Notes: generated from the letters alone by a model not told the origin. Shown: positions 1 to 11,145, counted from the stretch's first letter. The stretch is DNA of 64,000 nucleotides from Lysobacter sp. (GCA_008015835.1 SSGH01000024.1:62001-126000); one strand, 5' to 3'. A program made the numbers and translations.

Positions 1-434
1 TTGTCCACGACCGATGCGGTGGTGGTCGTCGAATACTGCGGATACAGCGGCAAGACGAGAATGCGGCGCACGCCGTCGGCGCGTAGTTTCGCGACCACGT
101 CGGCCATCGAAGGATTGCCGTACCGCATCGCCCACGCCACCCGCACGTTCGGCAGCAGCGGCCGCATCTCGGCGGCGAGGTCGCCGGTATGCACCGCCAG
201 CGGCGAGCCGCCGCCCATCCAGATTTCCGCGTATTTCTTCGCCACTTTCGGGCCGCGGATCGGCAGGATGATGAAATGCAGCAGCGGGCACCACAGCCAG
301 CGCGTCAGCGGCACCACGCGGTAATCGTGCAGAAATTCGGAGAGATAGCGGCGGACGGCGCTCGCGGTCGGCGCGTCGGGCGTTCCCAGGTTCACCAGCA
401 GGACGGCGGTGTCGTGTTCGGTCGGTGTCGTCAT
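1..434 (-). CDS. hemH: Ferrochelatase, N-terminal part (cut by window edge)
   Basis: Ferrochelatase inserts Fe2+ into protoporphyrin IX, the last step of haem synthesis. The minus strand opens with ATG at 434 and stays open to the window edge, giving about 144 residues. The start MTTPTEHDTAVLLVNLGTPD carries the family signature LLVNLGTPD, followed by VRRYLSEFLHD, the GGGSPL segment and VLPLYPQYS, all typical of the N-terminal half of HemH. The C-terminal half, including the remaining active-site region, lies outside the window. The 225 bp between this gene and the divergent gene at 660 must hold both promoters; I see no clear operator in it. Identification rests on several collinear motifs and is firm. 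Confidence 0.93.
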   Translation of the reverse strand, partial: MTTPTEHDTAVLLVNLGTPDAPTASAVRRYLSEFLHDYRVVPLTRWLWCPLLHFIILPIRGPKVAKKYAEIWMGGGSPLAVHTGDLAAEMRPLLPNVRVAWAMRYGNPSMADVVAKLRADGVRRILVLPLYPQYSTTTTASVVD

Positions 435-659
435 CGCGCATAGGATGACAGCCGCGCGCGGTTCCGTCAGCGCGGCGGGGAACCTTCGACCGAGACGCGC
501 GTCCGATCTTCGGCGCGTCGTCGCGCGTTCGCCCGTGGGCTTGGCCTAAAATCGGCTCTTCGCCGAGTTCGCCGCACTTCCGCGCCGCGCGCGCCGTGCC
601 GCTGAGATTCATCCTGCTCCCGCTAGGCTGCGGGGGCTTCCCCCGACGGAGTCCGTTCG

Positions 660-1523
660 ATGTCCCCACGTTCCCACCGCCTTCGTCCGCTCGCCGCCGC
701 CCTGCTCGTGTCGGCGGCGCTGGCGGCCCCGCTGGCCTTCGCCGGCCCGCGCGAAGACGCGCAAGCCGATAACGCCGCGCGCGTGCTGTCGGAGATCCAG
801 GCGATCCCCGAGTCGGCCATTCCCGACAAATTGCTCGACGAGGCCAAAGCCATCGTGATCGTGCCGGACACGGTCAAAGCCGGCCTGGTGCTGGGCGGCC
901 GCCGCGGCCGCGGCCTGCTGGCCGTGCGCACGCCCGACGGCGACTGGTCGAACCCCAGCTTCGTCACCCTCACCGGCGGCAGCATCGGTTTCCAGGTCGG
1001 CGTGCAATCGGCCGACGTGGTGCTGGTGTTCCGCAGCGAACGCGGCCTGGATTCGATCGTCAACGGCAAATTCACCCTCGGCGCCGACGCCGGCGTGGCC
1101 GCCGGGCCGATGGGCCGCAACGCCTCCGCCGCCACCGACGGGCAAATGAAGGCCGAAATCTGGTCGTGGTCGCGCGCCCGCGGCCTGTTCGCCGGCGTGG
1201 CGCTGGATGGCGCGGTGCTGTCGATCGACGACAAGTCCAACGAAGCGGTGTACGGCCGCGACACCACGCCGCGGATGATCTTCGAAGACCGCGCGCCGCA
1301 GGGCGCGTCCGATGCGGTGGCGAAATTCCGCGACCTGCTGGCCCAGGCCAGCGCCGGCGCCCGCCAGCGTCGCGCCGACGACCCGGCGCCGACGACGACC
1401 CCGACGATGCCGGTCGCGCCCGCGGACGCCGCCGCGCCGACGCCCGCCGCCGACGCCCAACCGCAAACTTTCCAGACCGTGGAGCCCGCCGACACCCCGG
1501 CCAAGGGCGAACCGCTGCCCTGA
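660..1523 (+). CDS. SYLF (Ysc84-type) lipid-binding domain protein, secreted
   Basis: The 287-residue protein begins with a signal peptide (basic MSPRSHRLRP, then a hydrophobic run ending near AFAGP). Residues about 35-235 match the SYLF/DUF500 domain: KAIVIVPDTVKAGLVLGG, a GRGLLAVR stretch, GGSIGFQVGVQSADVVLVF and a glycine-rich TLGADAGVAAGPMGR segment. Family members bind phospholipids; bacterial ones are exported and of unsettled function. The last 50 residues are a low-complexity Ala/Pro/Thr tail. It stands alone, 93 bp before tatA. The start at 660 is chosen because it directly precedes the signal peptide. Family assignment is good; the role is unknown. Confidence 0.85.
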   Translation: MSPRSHRLRPLAAALLVSAALAAPLAFAGPREDAQADNAARVLSEIQAIPESAIPDKLLDEAKAIVIVPDTVKAGLVLGGRRGRGLLAVRTPDGDWSNPSFVTLTGGSIGFQVGVQSADVVLVFRSERGLDSIVNGKFTLGADAGVAAGPMGRNASAATDGQMKAEIWSWSRARGLFAGVALDGAVLSIDDKSNEAVYGRDTTPRMIFEDRAPQGASDAVAKFRDLLAQASAGARQRRADDPAPTTTPTMPVAPADAAAPTPAADAQPQTFQTVEPADTPAKGEPLP

Positions 1524-1616
1524 CCGCGCGGGTTTTCGCCCTGCGCCGCCGCGTCGCGTTCAACCTGCGCCGCGGCGGTGCGTTATCCTGAGCGACCCCT
1601 CACTACGAGCGCACCC

Positions 1617-1841
1617 ATGGGCAGTTTCAGCATCTGGCATTGGATCATCCTTCTGGTGATCGTGCTCTTGGTGTTCGGCACCAAACGCCTGACCAGCGGG
1701 GCCAAGGATTTGGGCAAAGCCGTCAACGAATTCAAGAAAGGCATGCAGGGCGACGACAAGCCCGCGCAACTGAGCGACCAGTCCGACAAATCCTCGACGT
1801 CGAACGAATCTCAGCGAAACGACGACAACGTCGCGCGCTGA
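1617..1841 (+). CDS. tatA: Twin-arginine translocase subunit TatA
   Basis: A 74-residue Tat subunit. [20 protein letters not shown] is the short periplasmic tip plus transmembrane helix, followed by the FGTKRL hinge and an amphipathic helix ([14 protein letters not shown]), then a polar tail. TatA oligomers form the conducting element that exports folded proteins with RR signal peptides. An upstream in-frame GTG at 1578 would add 13 residues ahead of the conserved N terminus, so ATG 1617 is preferred. First gene of tatABC, with tatB starting 53 bp after its stop. Confidence 0.95.
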   Translation: MGSFSIWHWIILLVIVLLVFGTKRLTSGAKDLGKAVNEFKKGMQGDDKPAQLSDQSDKSSTSNESQRNDDNVAR

Positions 1842-1894
1842 GTCCGGGCCACCTTTCCCGAGCGGGCGCGGTTCGACCGCGCCCCGACGAGCTT

Positions 1895-2308
1895 ATGTTC
1901 GATATCGGTGCTTCCGAACTGTTCCTGGTCGCGATCGTCGCCTTGATCGTGCTCGGGCCCGAACGCCTGCCGAAAGCCGCGCGCTTCGCCGGCCTGTGGG
2001 TGCGGCGCGCCCGCGCCCAGTGGTATTCGGTGAAGAGCGAGTTGGAGCGCGAACTGGCGGCGGAAGAATTGACGCGCAGCCTGCGCGACGGCCGCCAAGC
2101 GCTGCGCGACGTGGAAACGAGCCTGCGCGACGCCGACGCCGAAGTGCGTCGCGAATTCGACGCGCTGCGTAGCGACGTCGAGCGCGGCGTCGACGAACGC
2201 GCCGTCGACGAAGCGATCCCAGCGGTCGGCGCGCCCGCCCTCGATGCGCCCGCATCGCCCGAAACCGCCGACGCGCCACCGCAGGACGCCGCCGATGTCC
2301 GTCGCTGA
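1895..2308 (+). CDS. tatB: Sec-independent protein translocase TatB
   Basis: 137 residues. The N terminus MFDIGASELFLVAIVALIVL followed by GPERLPKAAR is the diagnostic TatB transmembrane helix and hinge. A long charged amphipathic/coiled segment follows (WYSVKSELERELAAEEL..., about residues 40-105), then an Ala/Pro-rich tail. TatB joins TatC as the receptor for twin-arginine precursors. ATG 1895 is chosen because the helix begins there; the frame is open further upstream but reads through tatA in another frame. The 3' end overlaps tatC by 14 bp, consistent with one operon. Confidence 0.94.
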   Translation: MFDIGASELFLVAIVALIVLGPERLPKAARFAGLWVRRARAQWYSVKSELERELAAEELTRSLRDGRQALRDVETSLRDADAEVRREFDALRSDVERGVDERAVDEAIPAVGAPALDAPASPETADAPPQDAADVRR

Positions 2309-3074
2309 TCCGAACGAAGAACGCGACGCCTACGCGAGCGACGACGGCCTCGACGCCGGCGAAGGCCGCTTGATCGATCATTTGATCGAACTGCGCGCGC
2401 GCTTGATTCGCGGCGTCGCGGTGCTGGTGCTGGTGTTCCTCGGCCTGGTGCCGTTCTCGAAATATCTGTTGGACTGGCTGGTCTCGCCGCTGTTGGCGGC
2501 GCTGCCGTCGGGCAGCAGTTTGAACGCGGTCGAAGTGATGTCGCCGTTCATGGCGCAGGTCAAACTCGCGTTTTTCGTGGCCTTGTTCGCGACGATGCCG
2601 TGGTTGCTGTATCAGGCCTGGGCCTTCGTCGCGCCCGGGCTGTATCGGCGCGAAAAGCGCCTGGCGCTGCCGATCCTGATCTCGTCGCTGCTGCTGTTCT
2701 ACGCCGGCTGCGCGTTCGCGTATTTCGTCGTGCTGAAAGGCGTGTTCGGGTTCTTGACCCAGTTCGCCTCGGACGTGGTGAAGATCACCCCCGACCCGAC
2801 CAAGTATCTCGATTTCGTGCTGGTGATCTTCTTCGCGTTCGGCGTGTGTTTCGAGCTGCCGGTGGCGCTGGTGATCGTGGTGCTGATGGGCTGGGTGACG
2901 CCGAAGCAACTCAGCGAATGGCGCGGCTACGCGATCGTGGCCATTTTCTTCGTCGCCGCGGTGGTCACGCCGCCGGACGTGCTGTCGCAGTTGATGCTGG
3001 CGATTCCGATGTGCCTGCTGTACGAAGTGGGCATTCTGGTGGCGAAGTTGGTGGGGCCGAAGCGAGACGAGTGA
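2295..3074 (+). CDS. tatC: Sec-independent protein translocase TatC
   Basis: 259 residues with six predicted transmembrane helices. Conserved features include LIDHLIELRARLIR near the N terminus (the cytoplasmic LxELRxRL motif), FMAQVKLAFFVALFATMPWL, the YQAWAFVAPGLYRREKR loop, FGVCFELPVALV and the ending FFVAAVVTPPDVLSQLMLAIP. TatC recognises the RR motif and forms the core of the translocase. ATG 2295 lies inside the end of tatB, giving translational coupling. tatC is the last gene before a hairpin terminator and a repeat cluster that separate it from the convergent transporter gene. Confidence 0.96.
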   Translation: MSVADPNEERDAYASDDGLDAGEGRLIDHLIELRARLIRGVAVLVLVFLGLVPFSKYLLDWLVSPLLAALPSGSSLNAVEVMSPFMAQVKLAFFVALFATMPWLLYQAWAFVAPGLYRREKRLALPILISSLLLFYAGCAFAYFVVLKGVFGFLTQFASDVVKITPDPTKYLDFVLVIFFAFGVCFELPVALVIVVLMGWVTPKQLSEWRGYAIVAIFFVAAVVTPPDVLSQLMLAIPMCLLYEVGILVAKLVGPKRDE

Positions 3075-3140
3075 TTCTTGCGCGGGCCGCGAGGCGACGC
3101 CTGCATGGCGACAGAACCGATCAGACCGATACCTCATTGT

Positions 3141-3283
3141 GGGAGGGCCGGCAGGCCCGATGCTTGCTTTGTGAGGGCCTGTAGGCCCGATGCCTGCTTT
3201 GTGGGAGGGCCGGCAGGCCCGAACCCACTCCATCGGAGCGGGAAATGACATGCCTGTGAAACATCGGGCCTGCCGGCCCTCCC
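3141..3283. repeat. REP-like cluster: three direct copies and one inverted copy
   Basis: The 20-mer GGGAGGGCCGGCAGGCCCGA occurs at 3141-3160 and 3203-3222, a variant (GTGAGGGCCTGTAGGCCCGA) at 3171-3190, and the reverse complement at 3264-3283. Each unit contains an imperfect palindrome centred on GGGCC..GGCCC. Head-to-tail plus inverted arrangement in the gap between convergent genes is typical of bacterial REP elements. About 310 bp here (3075-3385) carry no gene; they hold this cluster, a terminator and another repeat. Confidence 0.85.
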
Positions 3284-3290
3284 ACAAACG

Positions 3291-3316
3291 ACGACGCCGG
3301 CTTTCGCCGGCGTCGT
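3291..3316. terminator. Hairpin terminator between tatC and the convergent MFS gene
   Basis: ACGACGCCGG pairs with CCGGCGTCGT across a short CTTTCG-type loop and is followed by GTTGTTTG. The T-run is weak, so the hairpin may act with the adjacent repeats to stop transcription from both sides. Confidence 0.6.
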
Positions 3317-3331
3317 GTTGTTTGCGAGGTA

Positions 3332-3385
3332 AACGATCGCCTTTGGAGCGATCGCGCCTTGCGGCGCTCCTACTGGGTGCCGCTC
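3332..3385. repeat. REP-type repeat abutting the MFS stop codon
   Basis: On the minus strand the transporter gene ends in CAGTAG and runs straight into GTAGGAGCGGCACCCAGTAG, GTAGGAGCGCCGCAAGGCGC and a GCGATCGC palindrome. The GTAGGAGCG...CGC(A/G)CC(T/G) pattern resembles REP elements frequent in pseudomonads and xanthomonads. CTCCTACTGGGT is present twice in tandem (about 3366-3378 and 3383-3395), so the element appears to have duplicated the last coding bases and the stop codon. Confidence 0.6.
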
Positions 3386-5050
3386 CTACTGGGTAATGTC
3401 CACGTCCTTGGTTTCGCGCAGGAACAGCGAGCCGATCACCAGGGTCATCAGCGCGACGATGATCGGGTACCACAGGCCGCTGAAGATGTTGCCGGTGGCC
3501 GCGACGATCGTGAAGGCGATGAACGGCAAGAAGCCGCCGAACCAGCCGTTGCCGATGTGGTACGGCAGCGACATCGAGGTGTAGCGGATGCGGGTCGGGA
3601 ACAGTTCGACCAACCACGCCGCGATCGGGCCGTAGACCATCGTCACCAACAGCACGAGGTAGGTCAGCAGCGCGATCACCACCGGCTTGTTCATCTGCGC
3701 GTCGTCGGCCTTGGCCGGATAACCGGCGGCGGTCAACGCATCGCCCAGCGATTTGCCGAACGCATCGGACTTCGCTTTGAAGTCGTCCTTGCTCAGCGCT
3801 TCGCCTTCGAAGCTTTCGAGCGTGGTGCTGCCGATGGTGACGCTGGCCAGCGCGCCGGCCGGCGCGGCGTCGATGGTGTACGGGATGCCCTTCTTCGCCA
3901 ACGCCGAGGTGATGATGTCGCACGATTGCTTGAAGGTCTTCTTGCCCACCGGGTCGAACTGCAGCGCGCAGCGGTCGCGGTCGGCCAGCACCTTGGCCGG
4001 CGCGGTGGCGACGGCTTTTTCCAACGCCGGATTCGCGGCGCTCATCAGCGTCTTGAACACCGGGAAGTAGGTCAGCGCGGCGAGCAAGCAGCCGGCCATG
4101 ATGATCTTCTTGCGGCCGATCTTATCGGACAGCCAGCCGAACAATACGAAGCCGCCGGTGCCGATCGCCAACGCGATCGCGATCAGGATGTCGGCCGTGT
4201 TCGGGTCGACGCTGAGCGTTTTGGTCATGAAGAACAGCGCGTAGAACTGGCCCGTGTACCACACCACGGCTTGACCGGCGGTGGCGCCGAGCAGCGCGAG
4301 CAGCGCGATCTTGCCGTTCTTCGAGAAGAAACTCTCGGTGATCGGCGCTTTCGACTGCTTGCCTTCGGCCTTCATCTGCTGGAACAGCGGGGATTCGTGC
4401 AACTGCATGCGGATCCAGACCGACACGCCGAGCAGCACCACTGACACGATGAACGGAATGCGCCAGCCCCAGGCTTCGAAGGTTTCCTTGCCGAAGTAGT
4501 TGCGGCAGGCCCAGATCACCAACAGCGACATGAACAGACCGAGCGTCGCGGTGGTCTGGATGAAGCTGGTGTACAGACCGCGTTTGCCGTGCGGCGCGTG
4601 TTCGGCGACGTAGGTCGCGGCGCCGCCGTATTCGCCGCCGAGCGCGAGGCCCTGCAGCAGACGCAACGTGATCAGGATGATCGGCGCGAGAATGCCGATC
4701 GTCGCGTAACCGGGCAGCACGCCGACCAAGAACGTCGACAGGCCCATGATCACGATGGTGACGAGGAACGTGTACTTGCGGCCGATCATGTCGCCCAAAC
4801 GACCGAAGAACAGCGCGCCGAACGGACGCACGGCGAAACCGGCGGCGAAGGCGAGCAGGGCGAAGATGAATTGGCTGGTGTCGTTCAGGCCGCTGAAGAA
4901 ATGTTTGCCGATGTGCGCGGCGAGCGACCCGTAGAGATAGAAGTCGTACCACTCGAAGACCGTCCCCAAGCTGGAGGCGAAGATGACCTTCTTATGGTCT
5001 TTGGTGAGTGCGCCGGTATGCGGCGCGGTGGAAGCGGTGACGCTAGACAT
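3386..5050 (-). CDS. MFS transporter of the metabolite:H+ symporter (MHS) family
   Basis: 554 residues, about 12 transmembrane helices. The N terminus SSLGTVFEWYDFYLYGSLA is the MHS/ProP-type signature. FGRLGDMIGRKYTF and GWLSDKIGRKKIIM are the two loop 2-3 and 8-9 MFS motifs; LRLLQGLALGGEYGGAATYV is also characteristic. Family members import organic acids, betaine or proline with H+. Unusually, about 110 polar residues (roughly 345-455: ALEKAVATAPAKVLADRDRC...) interrupt the C-terminal half, two with cysteines. It lies 18 bp behind the porin gene, so the two probably form one transcript. Their divergence from acs suggests uptake of acetate or another short organic acid, but the substrate is inferred only. 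Confidence 0.88.
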   Translation of the reverse strand: MSSVTASTAPHTGALTKDHKKVIFASSLGTVFEWYDFYLYGSLAAHIGKHFFSGLNDTSQFIFALLAFAAGFAVRPFGALFFGRLGDMIGRKYTFLVTIVIMGLSTFLVGVLPGYATIGILAPIILITLRLLQGLALGGEYGGAATYVAEHAPHGKRGLYTSFIQTTATLGLFMSLLVIWACRNYFGKETFEAWGWRIPFIVSVVLLGVSVWIRMQLHESPLFQQMKAEGKQSKAPITESFFSKNGKIALLALLGATAGQAVVWYTGQFYALFFMTKTLSVDPNTADILIAIALAIGTGGFVLFGWLSDKIGRKKIIMAGCLLAALTYFPVFKTLMSAANPALEKAVATAPAKVLADRDRCALQFDPVGKKTFKQSCDIITSALAKKGIPYTIDAAPAGALASVTIGSTTLESFEGEALSKDDFKAKSDAFGKSLGDALTAAGYPAKADDAQMNKPVVIALLTYLVLLVTMVYGPIAAWLVELFPTRIRYTSMSLPYHIGNGWFGGFLPFIAFTIVAATGNIFSGLWYPIIVALMTLVIGSLFLRETKDVDITQ

Positions 5051-5068
5051 GGTCCGTGCCCTCCGGCG

Positions 5069-6433
5069 TTAGAAGGAATATTTCACGTGGGTGTGGAGCC
5101 GACGCAGATCGCCGTCGGCGCCGTTCTCGAGCGAGCGTTCGCCGAAAATCAATTCGGCGCCGATGTCGAGTTTGGGGACCGGCGAGTAGATCAGGTTGGC
5201 GTGGTACGACTGCGCGCCCTCGTTGACGGTGAGGCCGGTGAGCGCCGTGTCGTTGTCGTAACGCGCCATCGAATAGAACAGATTGCCGCGCAGTTTCGGC
5301 GAGAACGCGTGACGCCACGCAGCGAACGCGCCGTAGCCGTCGATCGTGTGCAGGCGGCCGGTGGCGTCGAGCACGGTGTCGCTGGCGAGGCCGAAACCGA
5401 GATAGCGGCCGATGCCGCTGCCGTAGGTGGCCATATAGCGAATGTCGTCGTTCTTGCCGAGGTTGAATTTGCCCGAGACGCTGAGCGCGCCGCCGGTGGT
5501 GGTGTCGTCGACGTTGGTCGCCGGATTTTCGTAGGCGAACTGGCGCACCACGCCGGCGACGGAGACATGGCCCCAATCGCCTTTCTTCTGCCAGCGCGCG
5601 GTGAGGTCGGGCATCAGGTTGTCGTCGCTGCTGATGCGCGCGCCGACGTTGCGATACGGGGTGACGGTGGTTTCCGGATTTTCCGCCGAGAACGACCACG
5701 CCCCCTTGGTGTAGCGCACTTGCGCTTGGCGCACGAACACCGTGCCCTCGGTCGGGCCGACGAAGTCCACCGCATCGGGCAGCGAGGCGGTGTCTTGGAA
5801 GTTCGACCAGGTCTGACCGGCCAACACTTGCGAGCCGTTCTTGCGGGTCCAGTTCACGTACGCTTGACGCATCGCCAAACCGTAGGTGTTGGTCGAAGTT
5901 TCGTTGCCGGTGATATTGCCGCCGCCGAACAAGTCGAATTCGAGATAGCTCTTGAGTTTGTCGCCCGATTCCAAATCGGTGTCGGCCGCGAACCAGAAGC
6001 GCGAGAACTGCGCGCTCATATCGGTGTCGTTGCCCTCGTCCGCGGCGGGCGCGCCGACCGGAATGGTCGACGGCAGATAGAACAGGCGACCGACGCTGCC
6101 GTCGGCGATTTCGCCGTCGCTGGTGCTGGTGACCATCGCGTCGAGTTTGATGAAACCGCCGTAGCTGAAGCGCGTGCCGGCGTTGGCCGACGGCATGATC
6201 GGCGCGGTCTGGATCTTCGGTTTGTTGTCGGCGGGCGCGGCCGGCGCGGCTTGCGGCGCCGCTTGTTGTTGGGCCACGAGCTGCTGCACGATTTTCTCGA
6301 GTTCGGCGACGCGCGCTTCCAACGCTTGTTCGCGTTCGGAGCCCGCGCTTTGCGCGACGGCGAGCCCCGGCGCCATCAAGCCGACCATCAAGGCGAGCGC
6401 TAACGGCCGCCGTAAGGGCAGTGCGATATTCAT
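5069..6433 (-). CDS. DcaP-like outer-membrane porin
   Basis: 454 residues. A signal peptide ([20 protein letters not shown] ... AVAQS) is followed by a coiled-coil trimerisation stretch ([20 protein letters not shown], then [11 protein letters not shown]) and a beta-barrel ending in the aromatic terminus HVKYSF, the usual outer-membrane sorting signal. [31 protein letters not shown] and RQAYVNW match the DcaP family of trimeric porins for dicarboxylic or other organic acids. ATG 6433 is chosen because it starts the signal peptide; frames upstream add non-conserved sequence. It heads a two-gene unit with the MFS gene and is divergent from acs across 180 bp. Confidence 0.86.
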   Translation of the reverse strand: MNIALPLRRPLALALMVGLMAPGLAVAQSAGSEREQALEARVAELEKIVQQLVAQQQAAPQAAPAAPADNKPKIQTAPIMPSANAGTRFSYGGFIKLDAMVTSTSDGEIADGSVGRLFYLPSTIPVGAPAADEGNDTDMSAQFSRFWFAADTDLESGDKLKSYLEFDLFGGGNITGNETSTNTYGLAMRQAYVNWTRKNGSQVLAGQTWSNFQDTASLPDAVDFVGPTEGTVFVRQAQVRYTKGAWSFSAENPETTVTPYRNVGARISSDDNLMPDLTARWQKKGDWGHVSVAGVVRQFAYENPATNVDDTTTGGALSVSGKFNLGKNDDIRYMATYGSGIGRYLGFGLASDTVLDATGRLHTIDGYGAFAAWRHAFSPKLRGNLFYSMARYDNDTALTGLTVNEGAQSYHANLIYSPVPKLDIGAELIFGERSLENGADGDLRRLHTHVKYSF

Positions 6434-6613
6434 GGACGAAGCCCCTCCCGAGGGCGATGCGGTGTTCGCGCAGCCTGTGCCCCGCGCCGACCCGCGCCTA
6501 TTCGCCATTGGTCGAATCGGCGCGGGATTCGTCGCTCTTTTCGACCATGGTCTAAGCCACCCGAGGCGGGCTTGGGGCACACTGCGCGCATCGATTCGCC
6601 AGGAGCACGCGCC

Positions 6614-8587
<1,974 letters not shown>

Positions 8588-8630
8588 AAGGACAGCATCG
8601 CGGCCCCGCCGCAACGTCGATGGAATTCGC

Positions 8631-9299
8631 GTGACCACACTGTTGCTCGCCGACGATCACCCGCTGTTCCGCGAAGCCCTGCGCGGCGCGGTGCTGCGGG
8701 TGATCCCCGACGCGGCTTTGCACGAAGCCGAGAACGTCGAAAGCCTTTACGCCCTCGCCGAACGCGAGGCCGACGCCGATCTGCTGCTGCTCGATCTGAA
8801 CATGCCCGGCGCGCAGGGGTTCAGCGCGCTGGTGCATCTGCGCGCGCTGCACCCGCAGTTGCCGGTGATGATGGTCTCCGCGCGCGAAGATCCCGCGACG
8901 ATGCGCCGCGCGCTGGATCACGGCGCGGTCGGCTTCCTGCCCAAATCCGCGGACGCCGCGCAATTGGGCGAAGCGATCCGCCACGTGTTGGCCGGCGACC
9001 GCTGGGTGCCCGCCGCGGCGATGACCGCCCCCGCCGCCGGCAGCGAAGAGCACGATGTGGCCCGCCGCGTGCGCGACCTCACGCCGCAGCAGTTCCGCGT
9101 GCTGCAGATGCTCAGCGACGGCCTGCTGAACAAGCAGATCGCCTACGAACTGAACGTCTCCGAGGCCACGATCAAAGCGCATATGACCGCGATCCTGCGC
9201 AAACTCGGCGCGAACAATCGCACGCAGGCGGTGTTGATCGCGGGCAAGCTGGCGCTCGACCCCGAAACGGTCACGCCGCCGCCGGAAGACAGCGACTGA
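8631..9299 (+). CDS. LuxR/NarL-type response regulator, CrbR-like
   Basis: 222 residues. Receiver domain: MTTLLLADDHPLFREALRGA supplies the acidic pair, LLLLDLNMPG carries Asp55 as phospho-acceptor, MMVSAR and FLPKS supply Ser and Lys. Residues about 155-215 form a LuxR helix-turn-helix (LTPQQFRVLQMLSDGLLNKQ ... VSEATIKAHM). CrbR, the regulator that activates acs under the CrbS kinase in vibrios and pseudomonads, has this architecture and this place next to acs. The GTG start directly precedes TTLLLADDH. The cognate kinase is probably the hybrid kinase at 14895-18350; the pairing is inferred from family and context. Confidence 0.85.
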   Translation: MTTLLLADDHPLFREALRGAVLRVIPDAALHEAENVESLYALAEREADADLLLLDLNMPGAQGFSALVHLRALHPQLPVMMVSAREDPATMRRALDHGAVGFLPKSADAAQLGEAIRHVLAGDRWVPAAAMTAPAAGSEEHDVARRVRDLTPQQFRVLQMLSDGLLNKQIAYELNVSEATIKAHMTAILRKLGANNRTQAVLIAGKLALDPETVTPPPEDSD

Positions 9300-9305
9300 C
9301 GCGCA

Positions 9306-10352
9306 TCAACGCCGCAAGCGCGCGGCGACCGCGGGGTCCAACGTCGCCATGAACGCTTCGACGCCGCGCGTGTAGTCGTTGTCTTCGCCGAGCGAATTGT
9401 TCAACGCGCCGTGGCCCATCGGTTGCGGCAGCGCCGCGGCGCGCACGCCAAGGCCCTCGCTCTTCGCGACGTATGCCCGCGCCTGGCTGCAGGGGTCGTC
9501 TTTGCGCTGGGTCGAACACACGCCGAGCCACGGCCCGGCGCTGCGATCGAGCCGGTGATACGGCGAGGCCGCGATCCACTGCGCCTCGCTGTCGCCGAAC
9601 GCTTCGAGATAGCGCGTTTTCAAGAACGGATACACGTTCGGCATCTGCGTCGGCACGTCGATCGCGCCGGCGTCCAGCGACACCGTACCCAGCAGCGGAC
9701 GCACGCCGTGCTTGCGCCGCAGTTCGCCGTCGGCGTTGACCAGCGACACCAAATGCGCGCCGGCCGAGTGGCCCATCAGAATCACTTTGCTCGGATCGCC
9801 GCCCCACTCCGCCGCATGCGTTTGCACGAACGCGGCCGCCTTCGCGATGTGCTCGCCCTGCGCGCGCGCATCCGCGCCATCGTTGACCATCGGGTAATTC
9901 GCCGACACGAACACGAATCCTTGCGACACCCAGCGCGCGACCTTGTTCGCGACGACGCCGCTCATCGTCTTATCGCCGACGCACCAACCGCCGCCGTGCA
10001 CCATCACGATCACCGGCGCGCCGCCGCGTCCCGCCCCATCGGGCAGGAACACGTCCAAGCGCTGACGCGGCGCGGGGCCATAGGCGACATCGGCGCGGTC
10101 GGGAGCGGGCCCGCTTTGGCGATCGCGCTGGCGCTCGACCGAACGGTCCGCCCGCTTCGACCAATCCGCGCAGCTCATGGCGCCGCCGAATTCGCCCATG
10201 CCATCGGCCCGCATGCCGTCGCCGTCGCCTGCGCGTTGCTGCATGCGCTCGCGCAAGCGTTCGCGCAGCGGCCCAGCCTGCGAATCGGTCGCGGCGGCGG
10301 CGATCAGGAGCGTCGCGAGGGACGCGGTGACGAGGACGGCGGTGGCGTTCAT
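9306..10352 (-). CDS. Secreted alpha/beta-hydrolase (carboxylesterase-like)
   Basis: 348 residues. Signal peptide MNATAVLVTASLATLLIAAA...SQA, then a variable basic stretch and a hydrolase domain from about residue 95. HGGGWCVG is the oxyanion-hole motif of the BD-FAE/HSL-type esterases, GHSAGAH is the nucleophile elbow, and GHGALNN supplies a candidate catalytic His. It probably cleaves carboxyl esters in the periplasm; the substrate is unknown. ATG 10352 begins the signal peptide. It converges on the acs-linked regulator and diverges from the small lipoprotein at 10504. Confidence 0.82.
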   Translation of the reverse strand: MNATAVLVTASLATLLIAAAATDSQAGPLRERLRERMQQRAGDGDGMRADGMGEFGGAMSCADWSKRADRSVERQRDRQSGPAPDRADVAYGPAPRQRLDVFLPDGAGRGGAPVIVMVHGGGWCVGDKTMSGVVANKVARWVSQGFVFVSANYPMVNDGADARAQGEHIAKAAAFVQTHAAEWGGDPSKVILMGHSAGAHLVSLVNADGELRRKHGVRPLLGTVSLDAGAIDVPTQMPNVYPFLKTRYLEAFGDSEAQWIAASPYHRLDRSAGPWLGVCSTQRKDDPCSQARAYVAKSEGLGVRAAALPQPMGHGALNNSLGEDNDYTRGVEAFMATLDPAVAARLRR

Positions 10353-10503
10353 GGCGTGCGCTCCCCTGGCGCGATATCGATGTCGCGCGCAGCCTAGCGC
10401 GAGGCGGCGCGGAAAGGATGTCGAAATGTGTCCGAGCGACCTCGTCGCGACGGCCGCGCGCCTACGGCAGAATGGGCCTCTCTCGCCTCGCTCGGAGCCC
10501 CGC

Positions 10504-10914
10504 ATGCGCCTCGCCTCGTGTCTGCTCGCCCTCTCGCTCGCGGCATTGAGCGCCTGCGCCGGACCGAAGGCCGACCTCTCCGCCCTCGGCGACCCCGCCC
10601 CGCGGCTGGTCGGCCACTGGGCGACGAGCGCGGGCGATCAGCTCTACTACGGTCCCCTCGACACCGCGACCAAGACCGGCACGTACACGTTGATTCAGTC
10701 GAGAGGTCACCGTTTCGATCACGCCTACAGCGTGCAGAGCAGCGATCCATCGAAACAGGCGATTCAAGCCACCTACCTGTTCGCCGACGGCGATCGCGCA
10801 TCGATCGCCTTCGAACTCTCCGCGGACGGCAAAACGCTGGCATCCACGCAAGAAATCACCGGCATGCGAATCGCTACCGACGCGACGCGCGTGGACGATC
10901 GTACGGCGCCTTAA
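10504..10914 (+). CDS. Small lipoprotein of unknown function
   Basis: 136 residues. MRLASCLLALSLAALSACAG is a lipoprotein signal with lipobox LSAC, so the mature protein should be lipid-anchored. The rest (HWATSAGDQLYYGPLDTATK, then a TYTLIQSRG segment and a beta-rich remainder) resembles no family I can name. The start is fixed by the signal peptide. It stands alone, divergent from the esterase, with a REP pair downstream. Confidence 0.7.
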   Translation: MRLASCLLALSLAALSACAGPKADLSALGDPAPRLVGHWATSAGDQLYYGPLDTATKTGTYTLIQSRGHRFDHAYSVQSSDPSKQAIQATYLFADGDRASIAFELSADGKTLASTQEITGMRIATDATRVDDRTAP

Positions 10915-10998
10915 GTTGTAGGCTGGGTTTTGTCGCAGAAATAAGATCGCCAAACCACTTGAACATATTTCGAAATCGGAGCACCCGCCATTTTTCGC

Positions 10999-11076
10999 CG
11001 TCATCCCGGCGGAAGCCGGGATCCCGCTTGAGAAAACAGGTCGAAAGGCTGGGTTCCGGCTTTCGCCGGAATGACG
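10999..11076. repeat. REP pair in inverted orientation
   Basis: CGTCATCCCGGCGGAAGCCG at 10999 and its degenerate reverse complement ending GGCTTTCGCCGGAATGACG near 11076 face each other about 30 bp apart. GTCATCCCGGC...GCCGGGATCC is a very common proteobacterial REP sequence. It fills the gap between the lipoprotein gene and the convergent small gene at 11146. Confidence 0.8.
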
Positions 11077-11145
11077 AGATCAAGTCGATCCGTTTGTTCA
11101 CTGATGTTGAGATCGCGTCTAGAAAGAGACTTCATGACCGTTGTT

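Noticed and set aside
1893-3923. Minus-strand frame across tatB/tatC and the MFS 3' end
   Set aside because: Composition His/Arg/Gln-rich, no family resemblance, conflicts with three well-supported genes.
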